From an uncultured Pseudoflavonifractor sp. (GTDB taxonomy: Bacteria > Bacillota > Clostridia > Oscillospirales > Oscillospiraceae): a stretch of 7,525 nt of DNA. Below, one piece after another: positions 5,046 through 7,525 of the stretch. The position numbers and the translations under genes are program-made. Below the pieces are notes generated by a model. The model was not told the origin of the DNA and ran no database searches. It saw only the letters and a list, made by a program, of their open reading frames with translations. The stretch covers positions 1 through 7,525 of the forward strand of contig CANOHR010000049.1 in the NCBI GenBank assembly GCA_947565875.1, written 5' to 3'. Numbering within the stretch: position 1 is the stretch's first letter; each line of letters starts with the position of its first letter.

Positions 5046-7418
5046 TTACCGAAGCTCCGCCACTGTCACTCCGTCCTCTCCTTCTCCATAGCGGCCGGGG
5101 CGGAAGGACTTGACGTAGCGGCTGCGCTTCAGGTGGTCCCGAACGGCGGCGCGGACCGCGCCGGTACCCTTTCCGTGGATGATCCGCACCTGGGCGAGTT
5201 TGCCCATGACTGCGTTATCCAAAAAGCGGTCCAGTTCCATTACCGCCTCCTCCCCCGTCATCCCCCGCAGGTCTACCTCTGGGGAAGCACCCAGGGAGCG
5301 AAGCTGGTGGGTAGCCCGCTCCACCACCCTTTTCGCCGACTTTTGGGTCTCGCTTTCCGCCAAACGCACCTCTTCCTGGGTGGCGTTAAGCTTTAAAATG
5401 CCCGCCTGAAGCTGGAGTGTCCCGTCCTTCTTTACATCCAACACGATAGCCTTGGTCCCCGGCATTTTCACAAGTTCCACCGTATCCCCTTTGACGACGG
5501 GGCGGGTGGGGGGCGGAACGGGAGTGGGGGCGGGACGGCCCAGCTTATCCTCCACCTCGTTGAGGCCCCGGCGCAGGCCCGCGCGGGCCTCGTTGACCCG
5601 CTGCCAATCCTGCTCCTCCTTGCTCTTTTTCCGCATATCGTCCAGTTCCTTGAAGGTATCATCGGCGGCTCTCCGGGCCTCCTCCAGAATGACCCGTGCC
5701 TCGGCCTGAGCCCGCTCCACCGCTTTGACACGCTGCTTTTCCAGATCGTCCCGGTATTGGGCCGCCTTCTGCCTGGCCTCCTCGGTCTCCCGGCGGAGGA
5801 GCCGGGCGGCCTCCTTCTCCTTTTCCATCTCCTGACGCTGCCGGTCCAACTGGGTCAGCACATCCTCGAAGCGGACGTTCTCCGCGTTGACACGCCCCGC
5901 CGCGGCGTCGATCACATGCTCAGGAAGACCCAGGCGGCGGGAGATAGCAAAGGCGTTGGACTTTCCCGGAATGCCGATAAGCAGCTTATAGGTGGGAGCC
6001 AGAGTCTCCACTTTGAATTCACAGGAGGCGTTCTCCACCCCTGGGGTGGTCATGGCATAGACCTTCAACTCGGCATAGTGGGTAGTGGCGGCCACCAGCG
6101 CCCCCAGAGACCGGGTCTCCTCAATGACCGCCGCCGCCAGAGCGGCTCCCTCCACCGGGTCGGTGCCCGCCCCCAATTCGTCAAAGAGGACCAGAGACTT
6201 TTCATCCGCCTCGGAGAGGATCCCCACAATATTTACCATGTGGGAGGAAAAGGTGGAAAGGCTCTGGGCGATGGACTGCTCGTCTCCGATGTCCGCCAGC
6301 ACCCGTTGGAAAACCATCATCCGGCTCTCCCCCGAGGCGGGGATATGGAGCCCGCACTGGGCCATCAGCACCAGCAGACCCAGAGTCTTCAGGGTCACCG
6401 TCTTGCCGCCGGTATTGGGCCCTGTCACCACCAAAGTGTCAAAGTCCTCCCCCAGGCGAAGGTCGTTCTTTACCGCCTTGTCCCGGTCCAGAAGAGGATG
6501 ACGGGCCCCCTCAAAGGACAGGCCCTTTTCCACGATTTTGGGCGCCATACCCCGCATCCGAAGGGACAATCCCGCCCGTGCAAAGATCCCATCCAGCAGG
6601 ATAATAAAGTCATAATCCTGGGAAATGTCCTCTTTGTGGGCGGCGCATTCGGCGGAGAGTTCGGCCAGGATCCGCTCGATCTCCTTCTCCTCCCTGGCCT
6701 CCAGCTCTCTGAGTTCATTGTTGGCCTTCACCACCCCCATGGGCTCAATGAAAAAGGTGCCGCCGCTGGCGGAGAGGTCGTGGACCAGGCCGGGGACGTC
6801 GTTTTTATGCTCCGACTTGACGGGCACCACATAGCGGCCGTTTCGCTGGGTGATGATGGATTCCTGTAAATACTTGGACTGGTTGGAGGAGATGAGCTTT
6901 TGCAGAATGTCCCGAACCTTCCCCGCCGAGGCTCTCTTTTTCCGGCGGATGTCGGCAAGCTCGGGGCTTGCCGCGTCGGCGATCTCCTCTTCCGAGAGAA
7001 TGGATCCGGTGATCCGGTCCTCCAGGTACCGGTTGGCGGTAAGGCCCCGGAACAGGGGATCCAGAGGGGTCTTTTCGCTGCCGGAGGCGTCGTACTCGAT
7101 GCAGCTTCGGGCACAGCGAAGCACCGACGCCACCTCCAAAAGTTCCCTTGTGTTAAGGCTTCCCCCCATATCGGCGCGCTGGAGCGAAGCGCGCACCGGC
7201 TTCACTCCGCCGAAATAGGGCGAACCCCGAAGGGAGACCAGATCCACGGCGGCGGAGGTCTCCTCCAAAGCCCGCTCTACGTCGTCAGGATCGGTAAAAG
7301 GGCGCAGATGGAGAGCCCTCTCCTTGGCCTCGTCGGTAACCGCCTCGTGGGAGAGAAGCTCCAATACCCGAGGAAGTTCCAGGGTCTCCATGGATTTTTC
7401 AAACAGTTCGTCTTTCAT
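5046..7418 (-). CDS. mutS2: MutS2 (RqcU-type) ATPase with C-terminal Smr domain
   Basis: The 790-residue product is full length for MutS2 (the Bacillus protein has about 785). In order: an N-terminal core and clamp region (about 1-300); the ABC-type ATPase with Walker A GPNTGGKT (333-340) and Walker B LVLFDELGAGTDP (Asp413, Glu414); a long charged coiled coil from about 515 to 640; a Pro-rich linker and small beta domain (about 650-690, KGDTVELVKMPGTKAIVLDV); and a Smr domain with VDLRG (Asp716) and HGKGTG (748-753). MutS2 lacks the mismatch-recognition domain of MutS. In Firmicutes it binds collided ribosomes and helps split them for quality control; in other bacteria it is linked to suppressing recombination. 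The ATG at 7418 has GAGG 10 bases upstream. The next gene, HPr, is 128 bases away with its own promoter, so they are probably separate transcripts. Confidence 0.97.
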   Translation of the reverse strand: MKDELFEKSMETLELPRVLELLSHEAVTDEAKERALHLRPFTDPDDVERALEETSAAVDLVSLRGSPYFGGVKPVRASLQRADMGGSLNTRELLEVASVLRCARSCIEYDASGSEKTPLDPLFRGLTANRYLEDRITGSILSEEEIADAASPELADIRRKKRASAGKVRDILQKLISSNQSKYLQESIITQRNGRYVVPVKSEHKNDVPGLVHDLSASGGTFFIEPMGVVKANNELRELEAREEKEIERILAELSAECAAHKEDISQDYDFIILLDGIFARAGLSLRMRGMAPKIVEKGLSFEGARHPLLDRDKAVKNDLRLGEDFDTLVVTGPNTGGKTVTLKTLGLLVLMAQCGLHIPASGESRMMVFQRVLADIGDEQSIAQSLSTFSSHMVNIVGILSEADEKSLVLFDELGAGTDPVEGAALAAAVIEETRSLGALVAATTHYAELKVYAMTTPGVENASCEFKVETLAPTYKLLIGIPGKSNAFAISRRLGLPEHVIDAAAGRVNAENVRFEDVLTQLDRQRQEMEKEKEAARLLRRETEEARQKAAQYRDDLEKQRVKAVERAQAEARVILEEARRAADDTFKELDDMRKKSKEEQDWQRVNEARAGLRRGLNEVEDKLGRPAPTPVPPPTRPVVKGDTVELVKMPGTKAIVLDVKKDGTLQLQAGILKLNATQEEVRLAESETQKSAKRVVERATHQLRSLGASPEVDLRGMTGEEAVMELDRFLDNAVMGKLAQVRIIHGKGTGAVRAAVRDHLKRSRYVKSFRPGRYGEGEDGVTVAELR

Positions 7419-7462
7419 AGGGTCGTTACCTCAAACGTTTTTTGGATAGATAGCACCGCACT

Positions 7463-7501
7463 GAAAAAAAGTCCGTTTTGATGTGACATGGGAGAAAACG
7501 G
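7463..7501 (-). terminator. Possible terminator of an upstream gene outside the window
   Basis: CCGTTTT (7473-7479) and AAAACGG (7495-7501) form a 7-bp stem, with ATGT/ACAT (7481-7489) able to pair inside it. On the - strand the stem is followed by ACTTTTTTT, the layout of an intrinsic terminator. The stem is AT-rich and the loop large, so it would be weak. If real, it separates mutS2 from a - strand gene to the right. No convincing promoter for mutS2 is visible between it and the start codon. Confidence 0.35.
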
Positions 7502-7525
7502 AAAAGGTAAAAGTAAAAAGAAAAA

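Noticed and set aside
5757..6869. 370-codon + strand open frame opposite mutS2
   Set aside because: Antisense shadow of the conserved mutS2 ATPase and coiled-coil region; low-complexity composition and no family resemblance.

Overview
The window looks like chromosomal DNA of a GC-rich, low-PTS gut-type member of the Clostridia, most likely in or near the Oscillospiraceae. I infer this from a Firmicutes-type HPr carrying both His15 and Ser46, a full-length MutS2 with a Smr domain, a Firmicutes-style sensor kinase, strong AGGAGG-type ribosome binding sites, and intergenic GC-rich palindromic repeats next to a CCCTAC motif. No species can be named from the sequence alone.

Layout. A 5'-truncated sensor histidine kinase gene enters from the left edge on the + strand and ends at 1575. 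A stretch of about 600 bases without a credible gene follows (1576-2180), packed with hairpins and inverted repeats. It is closed by a strong hairpin terminator at 2187-2218 that can serve both strands. All other genes lie on the - strand: mutS2 (7418-5046), an HPr phosphocarrier gene (4917-4654) with its own good promoter and a strong terminator, and a tight pair made of a PflX-like radical SAM gene (4492-3617) and a MATE-family efflux gene (3613-2228) separated by 3 bases. The kinase and the MATE gene converge on the repeat-rich intergenic region.

Functional picture. MutS2 acts in collided-ribosome rescue and/or DNA recombination control. HPr is the carbon-metabolism phosphocarrier and regulator. 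The radical SAM and MATE genes are almost certainly co-transcribed and probably translationally coupled, but their joint purpose is not evident. The kinase's partner response regulator is presumably to the left of the window.

The genes themselves are ordinary. The least explained material is intergenic: a small family of hairpin units that share a constant GTAGG(GG) flank but have different, internally complementary stem tips. It is seen about six times in two intergenic gaps. The two best copies face each other and bound a 190-bp inverted-repeat segment that also holds a match to the T-box antiterminator core. I see no CRISPR array, tRNA, rRNA, transposase or phage gene.
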